The translations under genes and the position numbers were made by a program. DNA of 64,000 nt from Variovorax sp. EL159 (GTDB lineage: Bacteria; Pseudomonadota; Gammaproteobacteria; Burkholderiales; Burkholderiaceae_C): positions 347,955 to 411,954 of the forward strand of contig NZ_FMUJ01000006.1 of assembly GCF_900100965.1 (NCBI RefSeq), given 5' to 3'. The notes under the pieces were generated by a model. That model ran no database searches, was not told where the DNA came from, and saw only the letters and a program-made list of their open reading frames with translations. Positions 33,846-43,277 of the stretch are shown in pieces (the first letter of the stretch is position 1; each line of letters begins with the position of its first letter).

Positions 33846-36025
33846 TTTGTCGCCGGGTCTTCTTTGTTCAGTGCGAGCAGCTTGTGCTTGAGATGCTCGA
33901 ATTCGCGATCGCTGTCGATCGTCTTGCGGTTGACCGAGAACGCCATCGTGGCGGCCGTCGCGCTGTTGTTTTCGTTGTCTGCGGAACCGGCGCCCTGGGG
34001 TGTCAGCCACACCCACAACCGGCGCTCGCGGACGTACAGCATGGCAAAAATCCCGACGATCAGCAACAGGCAGCCCAGATAGACGACGCTCTTGCCAGGG
34101 GCACGCGCCACCTGGAACACGCTGGCCTGCACCTGGGTGAAGTCGGTCATCATCATCGCGACGGGGGCCGGATAGAAGTGTGCGTCGCTGATCGCCAGCA
34201 CGGCCTGCGTCAGGTAGGCCTGCGATTTTTCGTCGTTCGGCAGCGCGGGCAGGCCGGCGCCTTCGCGGCTCAGGTTGAGCACTTCGAACAGCACGTCGTT
34301 GAGGATGCGCACCAGCACGCCGCCGGCCCGCTCGCGCTCGGCCTCGGGCACGTTGACTTCCATGAACTCGGCAATCGCCTGCCAGCCGCCCGCGGTGGTG
34401 GCATCAGCCTTGGCGCGCTCGCTGCCCGCGAACAGCGCGAGTGCCCGCGTGGCCGACACGCGCAGCTGCTCGGCCATCTCGGGACGCTTGGGGTCGGTCG
34501 CCTTGGCGATGTAGCGCTCGATGGCGCGCGCGCGGGTGTCGGCATCGCCGAGCGCGGCGCGCATGCGCACGAAACCGTCCATCGAGCCCTGCTCGTCGGC
34601 CGGCACGCGCAGATAGCGGAACGGGTCTTCGGGCTTCTCGCGCATGCCGAGCAGGAAGACGGGCTGGCCGTCGCCCGTGTCGACCGGCACCATGTAGTTC
34701 TGGTACTCCCGCGCCTGGCCTGCGGCGTCGCGCAGCTTGTAGCCGATGCTGGGGCCGATGTTGCGCAGCACCTTGGGCTTGTTGACCTTGTTGGCTGCAC
34801 CCAGGCGCGATTCGATATCGTGCCGCAGATCGACCTTGCGCACGTCGGCGCCGCTGCTCATGGCGCCGGCATCGGCGAAGTTCTCGACGTTGATCACGCG
34901 CAGCGCGGCGTATTCGAGCGTGAGCTTTTCCTTGCCGTTGGTGATCTCGGTGCTCGGGCCGCCGATGATGCCTTCGACCTCGAAGGGCTTGGCCGCGGCC
35001 GCCATCGGCACCGCCTTGAGCTTCACCCTGGAGCCGCCGTCGTCGAAGCTCGACTGGTAGATCTCCACGCCCTTGTAGCTGGCCGGATGGTTGACCTCGA
35101 TGCGCGCGGGCACCTGCTCGCCGGTCTCGCGGTCATGCAGCACCACCTCGCTCGCGAAGAGCTTGGGCATGCCGGTCGAGTAGTAGTCGACGATGAATTT
35201 CTTCAGCTCGATGGAGAACGGCAGCTCCTGCAGCAGCACGCCATCGGCCTGGTTCAGGATGGCCACGCTGCCCTGCCCGCCTTCGGGCACGAGGATGTTG
35301 CCGCGGAAGGTCGGGTTGCTGGCCGACAGGCGATGCTCGGGCGCCACGTCGGCGATCATGCCGCCGCCGGTGAACACGCTCTTGCCGTTGAACCAGGTCT
35401 GGGCGCGCACCACGAGGTCGCCGTCGAGCAGGCCGCCGATGCACACCAGCACGATCGCGCTGTGGGCCGCGATGTAGCCCAGCTTGTGGGCGCCGCCGGC
35501 ACGCGCCGCAACCATCCAGCCGCTGGCGGACTTGCCGTCGCCCGTGGCTTCGCGCTGCTGCAACTTGACCTTCCAGCCGCCGCTCACCAGCAATTGGCCG
35601 ATGCGGTTGGCCGCCGCGTCGGGCGCTTCATCGAGCCGGGCCTCAGCGCGCTGGCCGAAGGCCTTGAGGCTCTGCGCACGGATGTCTTCCTTGAAGGTCT
35701 TGAGGTCGACCAGGATGCGCGGCGTGTTGCGCACGATGCACAGCGTGGTGCTGATCACGAGGAACAGCAGGATCAGCAGGAACCACCAGGCGCTGTAAAT
35801 CGAGTCGAGCCGGGCTGCCCTGAAGAGCTCTGCCCAGAACGGGCCGAACTGGTTGATGTAGTTGTTGATCGGCTCATGCTGCTTGATCACCGTGCCGATG
35901 ATCGAGGCGATGCAGATGATGGTGAGCAGCGCGATCGCGAAGCGCATCGACGAAAACAGCTCCACCGTGGCGCGAAGCACCTGCGGGCCGCGATGAACGC
36001 GAAGGCCATGGGTGGAAACTGACAT
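33842..36025 (-). CDS. resB: System II cytochrome c biogenesis protein ResB (Ccs1)
   Basis: 727-residue partner of ResC. Three N-terminal helices (MRFAIALLTIICIASIIGTV; WWFLLILLFLVISTTLCIV; and one near YIAAHSAIVLVCIGGLL), a large periplasmic domain, and a C-terminal helix (VVYLGCLLLIVGIFAMLYVR). Conserved His in AAHSAIV is a likely heme ligand. I choose the ATG at 36023-36025; an upstream TTG would start inside the T tract of the preceding terminator. No Shine-Dalgarno is visible. Confidence 0.93.
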   Translation of the reverse strand: MSVSTHGLRVHRGPQVLRATVELFSSMRFAIALLTIICIASIIGTVIKQHEPINNYINQFGPFWAELFRAARLDSIYSAWWFLLILLFLVISTTLCIVRNTPRILVDLKTFKEDIRAQSLKAFGQRAEARLDEAPDAAANRIGQLLVSGGWKVKLQQREATGDGKSASGWMVAARAGGAHKLGYIAAHSAIVLVCIGGLLDGDLVVRAQTWFNGKSVFTGGGMIADVAPEHRLSASNPTFRGNILVPEGGQGSVAILNQADGVLLQELPFSIELKKFIVDYYSTGMPKLFASEVVLHDRETGEQVPARIEVNHPASYKGVEIYQSSFDDGGSRVKLKAVPMAAAAKPFEVEGIIGGPSTEITNGKEKLTLEYAALRVINVENFADAGAMSSGADVRKVDLRHDIESRLGAANKVNKPKVLRNIGPSIGYKLRDAAGQAREYQNYMVPVDTGDGQPVFLLGMREKPEDPFRYLRVPADEQGSMDGFVRMRAALGDADTRARAIERYIAKATDPKRPEMAEQLRVSATRALALFAGSERAKADATTAGGWQAIAEFMEVNVPEAERERAGGVLVRILNDVLFEVLNLSREGAGLPALPNDEKSQAYLTQAVLAISDAHFYPAPVAMMMTDFTQVQASVFQVARAPGKSVVYLGCLLLIVGIFAMLYVRERRLWVWLTPQGAGSADNENNSATAATMAFSVNRKTIDSDREFEHLKHKLLALNKEDPATK

Positions 36026-36052
36026 CGGATGGGAAAAGAAGAGGAATGGAGG

Positions 36053-36097
36053 AAAAAACAAAAGGGCGGGCCATCCTCCTGGATCGGCCCGCCCTTT
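36053..36097 (-). terminator. Rho-independent terminator of the cytochrome c4 gene
   Basis: A perfect 12-bp stem (36061-36072 with 36086-36097, AAAGGGCGGGCC and its complement) has an inner ATCC/GGAT pairing in the loop. On the minus strand it is followed by TTTTGTTTTTT. It lies 52 bp after the cytochrome c4 stop and 27 bp before the resB ATG, so resB is either expressed by read-through or from a promoter I cannot see. Confidence 0.88.
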
Positions 36098-36149
36098 GTT
36101 TGGGGTTGTTATCGGCGGTTAGTTCATCACGCTCGAAAGCGCGCCATCT

Positions 36150-36824
36150 TCAGCGCAGGCCGGCGATGTAGTCGGCCACAGCCTTGATTTCGCGGTCGTT
36201 CAGCTTGGCGGCGACGCCGGTCATGGGCAGGCTGTTCAGCCGCACGTTGTCGCGGAAGGCAGTCAGCTGGGCCACGGTGTAGTCGGCGTTCTGGCCACCC
36301 AGGCGCGGGTACTGGGCCGGAATGCCAGCGCCGTTGGGGCTGTGGCAGCCGGCGCAGGCCGGGATCTGGCGCTCGCCGATGCCGCCGCGGTAGATCTTCT
36401 CGCCCAGGGCGACGGTGTCCTTGTCTTTCGAGAAGCCCGGCTTGACCTTCTTCGAGCCCACGAACCATGCGATGTTGCGCATGTCTTCGTCGGACAGCGC
36501 CGAGGCCAGCGGCTTCATGATCGCGCTCTTGCGCTTGCCGGACTTGAAGTCCTGAAGCTGCTTGAGGATGTATTCGGGATGCTGTTGCGCCAATTTCGGA
36601 TTCGCCGCGATGGCCGAATTGCCGTCTGCGTTGTGGCACGAAGCGCAGCTCTGGCTGTTCGCCGGCGTTGCATTGAACACCGCATCGCCCTTGGCGGGGT
36701 CGGGCTTGGCCGGCTTCGCGGGCTCTGCGGCGGCCGAGGCCGCTGCATGCTCATCGGCTGCAAAACTCACGCTGGATGCGATGCCCACGAGGGCTGCAAG
36801 CAGAATATTGGCAAACAACTTCAT
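36150..36824 (-). CDS. Diheme cytochrome c4
   Basis: 224-residue periplasmic electron carrier to terminal oxidases. Signal peptide with cleavage near VSFA|ADEH. Two CxxCH heme sites: CASCH at residues 60-64 and CAGCH at 157-161, each in a class I cytochrome domain with distal methionines (MKPLASALS; LPMTGVAAKL). A linker rich in Ala/Pro/Lys precedes the first domain. Located beside the System II assembly genes that would attach its hemes. Confidence 0.95.
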   Translation of the reverse strand: MKLFANILLAALVGIASSVSFAADEHAAASAAAEPAKPAKPDPAKGDAVFNATPANSQSCASCHNADGNSAIAANPKLAQQHPEYILKQLQDFKSGKRKSAIMKPLASALSDEDMRNIAWFVGSKKVKPGFSKDKDTVALGEKIYRGGIGERQIPACAGCHSPNGAGIPAQYPRLGGQNADYTVAQLTAFRDNVRLNSLPMTGVAAKLNDREIKAVADYIAGLR

Positions 36825-36860
36825 ATCGGGGGCTTCGAATTTATGGCGCAAAACCTCACG

Positions 36861-36870
36861 ATTCTACAAT
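36861..36870. promoter_or_regulatory. Overlapping divergent -10 elements for engB and cytochrome c4
   Basis: ATTCTACAAT reads as TACAAT on the plus strand (27 bp before the engB ATG) and as TAGAAT on the minus strand (37 bp before the cytochrome c4 ATG). No clear -35 hexamers. The compact 72-bp divergent spacer makes shared promoter use plausible. Confidence 0.35.
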
Positions 36871-36896
36871 GTGGGTCTAGTTTCGAAAGTCCGTAG

Positions 36897-37646
36897 ATGC
36901 CCTCCCCGCGCGCCAAGCCTGCTGCCTATCCTCCCCGCGCGGCGCCTGCCGCGGACCCCCAGGTCGCCGAGCGCGAACGCGTGGCACTGGGTTGGTTGCA
37001 CACCGCCCACTTCCTGACCAGCGCTCCCCAGCTGGAGCATTTGCCCCCCGTCGACCTGCCCGAGATCGCTTTCGTGGGCCGCTCCAACGCGGGCAAATCG
37101 ACCGCCATCAACACCCTCACGCAGCAGACCCGTCTGGCCTTCGCCTCGAAGACGCCGGGCCGCACGCAGCACATCAACCTGTTCGGCATCGGCAAGCAGA
37201 AGGTCGACGACGCCGTGCTGGCCGACCTTCCCGGCTACGGCTACGCGGCCGTGCCGAAAGAGGCCAAGCTGCGCTGGCAGCGCGTGATGGGCAACTACCT
37301 GATGACGCGCGAAAGCCTGCGCGGCGTGGTGCTGATGTGCGACCCGCGGCACGGCCTGACCGAGCTCGACGAGATCCTGCTCGACGTGATCCGCCCGCGG
37401 GTGGAGCAAGGGCTCAAATTCCTCGTGCTGCTGACCAAGTCCGACAAGCTCACCCGCAGCGAGGCCGCCAAGGTGCTGTCGATTACGCGACTGAACGCCG
37501 GCGGCGGCGAGGTGAAACTGTTCTCGGCTTTGAAGAAACAGGGCGTCGGCGAGGCCGCCGAACTGCTGTGGCGCTGGGTGCATCCCGACGGAGCGGCCGC
37601 ACCGGCGGCGCCACCGGAGCCCCCGGCGGAACCGGAAGAGGCCTGA
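36897..37646 (+). CDS. yihA: Ribosome biogenesis GTPase YsxC/EngB
   Basis: 249-residue GTPase needed for 50S assembly. G1 GRSNAGKS at residues 61-68, G2/switch I around KTPGRTQHINLF, G3 DLPGYGYA, G4 TKSDKL. About 30 extra N-terminal residues rich in Ala/Pro and a Pro/Glu C-terminal tail (APPEPPAEPEEA) extend beyond the ~200-residue core. Divergent from cytochrome c4. Confidence 0.95.
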   Translation: MPSPRAKPAAYPPRAAPAADPQVAERERVALGWLHTAHFLTSAPQLEHLPPVDLPEIAFVGRSNAGKSTAINTLTQQTRLAFASKTPGRTQHINLFGIGKQKVDDAVLADLPGYGYAAVPKEAKLRWQRVMGNYLMTRESLRGVVLMCDPRHGLTELDEILLDVIRPRVEQGLKFLVLLTKSDKLTRSEAAKVLSITRLNAGGGEVKLFSALKKQGVGEAAELLWRWVHPDGAAAPAAPPEPPAEPEEA

Positions 37647-37731
37647 CACCCCACAGGCTGCATCGACCGTCCCATCTGCGAAGCTCACTATCAAAAAAAT
37701 AGCGACAGTCAACCCAAGGAGACAAAAAAGC

Positions 37732-38646
37732 ATGATCGAGACCTTCCAACGCAGCCTGCCCAACGGCACCACCCTGAGCTGCCGCGCCGCCGGCAAGCCG
37801 GGGCAGCCGCTGATGGTGTTCCTGCACGGCTTTCCCGAAGCCGCGTTCATCTGGGACGAGCTGCTCGACCACTTCTCGGACCCTGCACACGGCGGCTACC
37901 GCTGCGTCGCGCCCAACCTGCGCGGCTTCGAGAAATCGAGCGCGCCGACCGACGTGGCGGCCTACAAGCCGCACCTGCTGATCCAGGACATCCAGCAGCT
38001 CGTTGCCACCGAAAGCGCCGACGGCACCATGGCCGCGCTGGTCGCCCACGACTGGGGTGGCGCCTTCGGCTGGGGCTATGCCAATGCGTTTCCGGCGCAG
38101 GTCGGCAAGCTGGTCATCATCAATTCGCCGCATCCGGGCACCTTCACGCGCGAACTGCGCAACAGCCCGGCGCAGCAGCAGGCCAGCGCATACATGAATT
38201 TCCTCGCGCGCCCCGACGCCGAGGCGCTGCTCGCGGCCGACGACTTCAAGCGCATGTGGCCCTTCTTCCTGCTGATGAAGGCCGGCCCCGATGGCTACGG
38301 CTGGCTCACCGAAGAAGTGAAGCAGAAGTACCGCGACGTCTGGGGCGCGGGCCTCACGGGCGCCTGCAACCTGTACCGCGTGACGCCGATGAAGCCGCCG
38401 CTGCCGGGCCAGAGCATCGACGGCATCCCGGTGCTGCCGCGCGAACGGCTCACGGTGAACGTGCCGACCTTCGTGTTCTGGGCGCTCGACGATGCGGCGC
38501 TGCTGCCCGGCTTGCTCGAAGGGCTCGACGACTACGTGCCCCGGCTCGAGATCAAGAAGGTGCCCAACGCGACCCACTGGATCGTGCACGAGCAACCGCA
38601 GCTGGTGGCCCGCGAGATCGAGGCCTTCCTGCAGCGCACTCAGTAA
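37732..38646 (+). CDS. Alpha/beta hydrolase (epoxide hydrolase / haloalkane dehalogenase-like)
   Basis: 304 residues. Oxyanion region HGFPEAAFIWD at 32-42. The nucleophile is an aspartate, Asp107 in AHDWGG, as in epoxide hydrolases and dehalogenases rather than serine esterases. Likely acid in FWALDDAALLPG and base in NATHWIVHEQP near the C-terminus. Cap domain helices in the middle. Purine-rich GGAGAC lies upstream of the ATG. Its stop overlaps the convergent acyltransferase stop by seven bases. Substrate unknown. Confidence 0.85.
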   Translation: MIETFQRSLPNGTTLSCRAAGKPGQPLMVFLHGFPEAAFIWDELLDHFSDPAHGGYRCVAPNLRGFEKSSAPTDVAAYKPHLLIQDIQQLVATESADGTMAALVAHDWGGAFGWGYANAFPAQVGKLVIINSPHPGTFTRELRNSPAQQQASAYMNFLARPDAEALLAADDFKRMWPFFLLMKAGPDGYGWLTEEVKQKYRDVWGAGLTGACNLYRVTPMKPPLPGQSIDGIPVLPRERLTVNVPTFVFWALDDAALLPGLLEGLDDYVPRLEIKKVPNATHWIVHEQPQLVAREIEAFLQRTQ

Positions 38647-39524
38647 ATGGGCGGCTCGCCTTCGGGGCGGGTCTTGAAGCGGCGGTGCACCCAGTAGTAC
38701 TGGGAAGGCATCGTGTCGATGTAGCCCTGCAGGCGCTCGTTCATGAGCGCGGTGTCGGCCTCGACGTTGTCGGTCGGGAAGTTCTGCCAGGTCGGCAGCA
38801 CTTGGATCTCGTAGCCGCCCGGCGTGAGCTTCGACACGATCGGCACCACCTTGGCCTTGCCCAGCCGTGCGAAGCGCGAGAGCGAGGGCACGGTCGCGGC
38901 CTGCACGCCGTAGAACGGCACGAAGATGGTCTGGTCGCGGCCGAAATCCATGTCGGGCAACAGGTACAGCAGGCCGCCCTTGCGCAGGCCCGACAGCACC
39001 GGCTTGATGCCGTCCACCCGATTCAGCGCCGCCACGTCGCCGAAGCGCGTGCGGCCCTCGCGAATCCAGGCGTCGACCATCGGATCGCGCTGGGTCGTGT
39101 AGATGGTGGCCGAGGGCCGGGCCGTGTGCATGGTCAACGCGGTGGCCGCAGCGTCCAGGCCGTAGAAGTGCGGCGCGAACAGGATCATGGGCGCATCGCC
39201 TTCGGCGATCTCGTGGATCTCCGACGCGGCGCCGATCACCTTGAGCCGGCTCGCCACCACCTTCTCGGGCGCATGCCAGAGCCAGCTGCGGTCCAGCCAC
39301 GACTGCGCGACGAAGACGAAGGTCTCGCGCGCGATGGCGCGGCGCTCGGCTTCCGACTTCTCGGGAAAGCAGACGGCCAGGTTGGTGTCGACCACACGCC
39401 GGCGGGGCACCGCGACGGTGTGCAGGATACGGCCGAGGAACGCGCCGAAGCCACGTACAAGCGGCAAGGGCAGCGGCGCGATCGCCCGCATGAAGCCGAT
39501 GCCGAGTTGGGAACCGAGGCTCAT
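38640..39524 (-). CDS. Lipid A biosynthesis acyltransferase (LpxL/HtrB family), second copy
   Basis: 294-residue membrane-anchored late acyltransferase. The catalytic HX4D motif is HFYGLDA. Other family features: an N-terminal hydrophobic segment (LGIGFMRAIAPLPLPLVRGF), a TIYTTQRDPMVDAWIR substrate loop and the C-terminal YYWVHRRFKTRPEGE block, which is a strong LpxL/LpxM signature. ATG overlaps the upstream paralog stop by 4 nt. Which acyl position it modifies cannot be told from sequence. Confidence 0.92.
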   Translation of the reverse strand: MSLGSQLGIGFMRAIAPLPLPLVRGFGAFLGRILHTVAVPRRRVVDTNLAVCFPEKSEAERRAIARETFVFVAQSWLDRSWLWHAPEKVVASRLKVIGAASEIHEIAEGDAPMILFAPHFYGLDAAATALTMHTARPSATIYTTQRDPMVDAWIREGRTRFGDVAALNRVDGIKPVLSGLRKGGLLYLLPDMDFGRDQTIFVPFYGVQAATVPSLSRFARLGKAKVVPIVSKLTPGGYEIQVLPTWQNFPTDNVEADTALMNERLQGYIDTMPSQYYWVHRRFKTRPEGEPPIY

Positions 39525-40414
39525 GGCGTCTCCCCGGCGGTGGCGGCCGCCACGCGTTCGGCGCGCGGCTCCTTGTAGCGCGCGTAGTCCCACACGTACT
39601 GGCCGGGCAGGCTGTGGATCAGTCGTCCGATGGCGTCGTTCATCGCAGCGGCGGCTTCCTCGATGGAGGCCTTGGGATCGGTCAACGCGGTGCCGACGAT
39701 CGGCTCGAAGCGGATCACGTAGCCCGCGCCGCGTGGCAGGCGCTCGCACACGCTCAGGAAGCAGGCGGCGCCGGTTTGTTGCGCCAGGCGCGGAAGCAAG
39801 GTCATGGTGTAGGCCGGCCGCCCCAGGAACGGCGCCCAGACGCCCTGCCCCAGCGGCGGCACCTGGTCAGGAAGAATGCCGGTGTAGCCGCCACCGCGCA
39901 GCGTGCGGATCAGGCCGCGCACGCCGCTGTTGTTGGTCGGCAATGTCTGCAGGCCGGGCCGGTCGCGCGAGCCCGCGGCGATCAGGTCGGCCATCCATTT
40001 CTTGCGTGCCGGGCGGAACAGCGCCGTGATCGGGCCATAGGCCGCCAGGAAACGCTCGCCGATGGCCTGGCCGCACATTTCCCAGCTGCCCAGGTGCGGC
40101 GCCACCAGGATCACGCCCTTCTTTGCCTGCATGGCGGTTTCGAAGGCTTCGACGCCCTCCCAGCGCACCACGCGCGGCAGCACGGTCTCGCCCTGCGGGC
40201 GCAACCACAGCCAGGGCAACTCAGAAGCCATCTTGCCGGCGGCGGCGATGGCGGGACGGTATTGGTCGGGTGCGAAGCCCGCACGCTCGGCGTGGGCCTT
40301 GAAGCGGCGGCGATAGTCGGGCGCGCACCACCAGACCAGCCAGCCCAGCATGGCGCCGAGGCGATGCATCAACGGCATCGGCACGCGGGCAAGCAGGCGG
40401 AACAGGGTGATCAT
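39521..40414 (-). CDS. Lipid A biosynthesis acyltransferase (LpxL/HtrB family), first copy
   Basis: 297 residues. The catalytic motif is HX4E in HLGSWEM; the family ends at GQYVWDYARYKEP, the counterpart of the WVHRR block. N-terminal helix (ARVPMPLMHRLGAMLGWLVWW) anchors it to the inner membrane. The tandem LpxL-like arrangement next to metK is common in Burkholderiales. Its promoter should be in the 217-bp gap shared with divergent metK. Confidence 0.92.
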   Translation of the reverse strand: MITLFRLLARVPMPLMHRLGAMLGWLVWWCAPDYRRRFKAHAERAGFAPDQYRPAIAAAGKMASELPWLWLRPQGETVLPRVVRWEGVEAFETAMQAKKGVILVAPHLGSWEMCGQAIGERFLAAYGPITALFRPARKKWMADLIAAGSRDRPGLQTLPTNNSGVRGLIRTLRGGGYTGILPDQVPPLGQGVWAPFLGRPAYTMTLLPRLAQQTGAACFLSVCERLPRGAGYVIRFEPIVGTALTDPKASIEEAAAAMNDAIGRLIHSLPGQYVWDYARYKEPRAERVAAATAGETP

Positions 40415-40631
40415 TGAAAACGGGAGGGGTCAAAAAGCGGACGCGCGCGCATGGTATTGCGCGGCTCGAATAGAATGCAAATTGTCGCCGAGTTACGGAA
40501 CAACTTGCAGGGCGACAAACACAAGCGCAAAGCGATTGTGCCCCGCCGATTCATCGGCATTCTGCTAAAGCGTTCGCCAGGGCTCCGCAGAGTTGGCAAC
40601 GCGCCAAGTCACTTACAGGAGCATTGAACAA

Positions 40632-41813
40632 ATGGCGAACGACTTCCTCTTCACTTCCGAATCGGTTTCCGAAGGCCACCCCGACAAGGTCGCCGACCAG
40701 ATCTCGGATGCCATCCTGGACGCGATCTTCGAGCAGGACCCCCGCAGCCGCGTGGCCGCCGAGACGCTGACCAACACCGGCCTCGTGGTGCTCGCCGGCG
40801 AGATCACGACCAACGCGCACGTCGACTACATCCAGGTCGCACGCGACACCATCAAGCGCATCGGCTACGACAACACCGACTACGGCATCGACTACAAGGG
40901 TTGCGCCGTGATGGTCTGCTACGACAAGCAGTCCAACGACATCGCCCAGGGCGTGGACCACGCGTCGGATGACCACCTGAACACCGGCGCCGGCGACCAG
41001 GGCCTGATGTTCGGCTACGCCTGCGACGAAACGCCCGAGCTGATGCCCGCGCCGATCTACTACGCGCACCGCCTCGTGGAGCGCCAGGCCCAGCTGCGCA
41101 AGGACGGCCGCCTGCCCTTCCTGCGCCCGGACGCCAAGAGCCAGGTCACGATGCGCTACGTGGACGGCAAGCCGCACAGCATCGACACCGTGGTGCTCTC
41201 GACGCAGCACAGCCCCGACCAGAGCGAAACCTCGACCAAGATGAAGGCCTCGTTCAACGAAGCCATCATCGAAGAGATCATCAAGCCGGTGCTGCCCAAG
41301 GAGTGGCTCAAGGAAACGCGCTACCTGATCAACCCGACCGGCCGCTTCGTCATCGGCGGCCCGCAAGGCGACTGCGGCCTGACCGGCCGCAAGATCATCG
41401 TCGACACCTACGGCGGCGCCTGCCCGCACGGTGGCGGCGCGTTCTCGGGCAAGGACCCGTCGAAGGTCGACCGCTCGGCCGCCTACGCCGCACGCTACGT
41501 GGCCAAGAACATCGTGGCTGCCGGCATCGCGCGCCAGTGCCAGATCCAGGTGGCCTACGCGATCGGCGTGGCCGAGCCGATGAACATCACGGTCTACACC
41601 GAAGGCACGGGCCTGATCCCCGACGAGAAGATCGCAGCCCTCGTGCGCGAGCACTTCGACCTGCGTCCGAAGGGCATCATCCAGATGCTCGACCTGCTGC
41701 GTCCGATCTATCAGAAGACCGCCGCCTACGGCCACTTCGGCCGCGAAGAGCCCGAGTTCACCTGGGAAGCGACGAACCAGGCCGCCGCACTGCGCGCAGC
41801 CGCCGGCCTCTGA
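40632..41813 (+). CDS. metK: S-adenosylmethionine synthetase
   Basis: 393 residues, making SAM from methionine and ATP. Signatures: TSESVSEGHPDKVADQISD at the N-terminus, GAGDQGLMFGYA, and GGGAFSGKDPSKVDRSA. ATG at 40632 has AGGAG ten bases upstream. The 217-bp leader was checked by eye for a SAM or SAH riboswitch; I could not fit any known class. Confidence 0.98.
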   Translation: MANDFLFTSESVSEGHPDKVADQISDAILDAIFEQDPRSRVAAETLTNTGLVVLAGEITTNAHVDYIQVARDTIKRIGYDNTDYGIDYKGCAVMVCYDKQSNDIAQGVDHASDDHLNTGAGDQGLMFGYACDETPELMPAPIYYAHRLVERQAQLRKDGRLPFLRPDAKSQVTMRYVDGKPHSIDTVVLSTQHSPDQSETSTKMKASFNEAIIEEIIKPVLPKEWLKETRYLINPTGRFVIGGPQGDCGLTGRKIIVDTYGGACPHGGGAFSGKDPSKVDRSAAYAARYVAKNIVAAGIARQCQIQVAYAIGVAEPMNITVYTEGTGLIPDEKIAALVREHFDLRPKGIIQMLDLLRPIYQKTAAYGHFGREEPEFTWEATNQAAALRAAAGL

Positions 41814-41842
41814 CCTGAGAAGGTTGATCCCCGGTTGCCGTC

Positions 41843-43267
41843 TCAGGCGACGACCGGCGGAAACTGCACCGTGACCAGCAGCCCCTGCGCCTCGCGCGGG
41901 TTGGCTGCCAGGTCCACATTCGCATCGAAGGCCCGCGCAATCTCGCGCACGATGGCCAGCCCCAACCCCGTTCCCTCAGTGTCCTGCGACACCCGGTAGA
42001 AGCGCTCGAACACGCGTTCGCGCACCTCGGCGGGAATGCCGGGGCCGTTGTCTTCCACCGTCAAGACCACCACAGCACCTTCCGCCTGCCGCACGCCGAC
42101 GGTCACGCGACCGCCCTCTTGCGTATAACGCAGCGCGTTGTCGAGCAGGTTCGTCACCAGCGCATCGAGCAGCGCGGGCTGCGCCCGCACGAACGCGCCT
42201 TGCGGCCCCACATCCGCCTCCAGCCCCAGGTCAATGCCGCGCCGGTCGGCCAGCGCGGCCAGTTGCTCGACGCAGCGCAACGCCACCGCCGCCAGATCGA
42301 CCCGCTCCAGCCGCGTGTGCGCGTCGCCGTGCTCGGCCTGCGCCAGCAGCAGGAGCTTGTTGGTCACGTCGACCAGCCGGCGGTTGCTGGTCTGCATCGC
42401 CAGCCACATCGCGTCCATGTCGGCGCGGCGCGTGTCCCATTCGCCGCGATGCTGCCGCGTGTAGCGCGCGAACTCGATCTGCGAGGCCTGCATCGCCAGC
42501 GGTGTGCGCAACTGATGCGCCGCGTCGGCGATGAAGCGGCGCTGCGCCTCGGAGTGCGCCTTGAGCTGGCCCACGAAGCGGTTGATGGTGTCGGCCACCG
42601 GCCGCAGTTCGGTGTGCAGTGCCTGCGGGTCCACCGTCAGGTCGAGGTGCAGGGGATCGCGCTGCGCGAGCTGCTGGCTCAGCCGCACGATCGGGCGCAG
42701 CTCCAGCGTCAGCGCGGCCACGGCCAGCGCGATGGCGAGCACCAGCGCGATCAGCAGGTACTGCATCGAAGGCCACCACAAGGTGCGCAGCATGTGGTCG
42801 CGGCTGCGCTCGGTCTTGCCCACGGCGATGGTGATGTCGCGCGCGCCGCCGGCCTCGTACATCGAGCGCGTGGTGACCACCGCGCGCAGCGGCCAGCCGG
42901 CGAAGTGCGTGTCGTACCACTGCGCGCGGTCGGTGCCCTCGGGCTTGCGCACCTTGGGCAGCGGAAAGTTGGCCGAGCCGGCCAGCACCTCGCCGTCGGA
43001 CCCCATCACGCTGAGGAACACGTGGTCGCGGTCGGACGACACGAACAGGCTCAGCGCCGAAGGCGGCACGCTGGCCTTGATGTCGTCGTCTTCCCAGATC
43101 AGCCGGTCCGACAGCACCTTGGCGGACGACAGCAGGTCGTGGTCCTGCACGTAGTCGGCCACCTCCGCGGCATTGCGCCAGTTGAGCCAGCCGCAGATCG
43201 CGACGAACACCGACATCGGCAGCAGCAGCCACAGCGCAAGACGCAGGCGCAGGCTGGCGCGCTTCAT
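41843..43267 (-). CDS. Sensor histidine kinase (TctE-like)
   Basis: 474 residues. TM1 (LRLALWLLLPMSVFVAICGW), a periplasmic sensor domain of about 130 residues resembling the 2CSK_N/TctE type, TM2 (YLLIALVLAIALAVAALTL), a HAMP-like linker, then the DHp domain with His251 in DAAHQLRTPLA and the HATPase domain with LLDNALRYT (N box), DNGPGIP and GTGLGLAIV. Starts ten bases after the response regulator stop. The divergent SBP-dependent transporter suggests control of substrate uptake. Confidence 0.94.
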   Translation of the reverse strand: MKRASLRLRLALWLLLPMSVFVAICGWLNWRNAAEVADYVQDHDLLSSAKVLSDRLIWEDDDIKASVPPSALSLFVSSDRDHVFLSVMGSDGEVLAGSANFPLPKVRKPEGTDRAQWYDTHFAGWPLRAVVTTRSMYEAGGARDITIAVGKTERSRDHMLRTLWWPSMQYLLIALVLAIALAVAALTLELRPIVRLSQQLAQRDPLHLDLTVDPQALHTELRPVADTINRFVGQLKAHSEAQRRFIADAAHQLRTPLAMQASQIEFARYTRQHRGEWDTRRADMDAMWLAMQTSNRRLVDVTNKLLLLAQAEHGDAHTRLERVDLAAVALRCVEQLAALADRRGIDLGLEADVGPQGAFVRAQPALLDALVTNLLDNALRYTQEGGRVTVGVRQAEGAVVVLTVEDNGPGIPAEVRERVFERFYRVSQDTEGTGLGLAIVREIARAFDANVDLAANPREAQGLLVTVQFPPVVA

Positions 43268-43277
43268 CCGTGCGCCC

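Noticed and set aside
40415..40631. SAM or SAH riboswitch in the metK leader
   Set aside because: I tried to fit known SAM and SAH classes by eye and found no matching conserved core; a covariance search would be needed.
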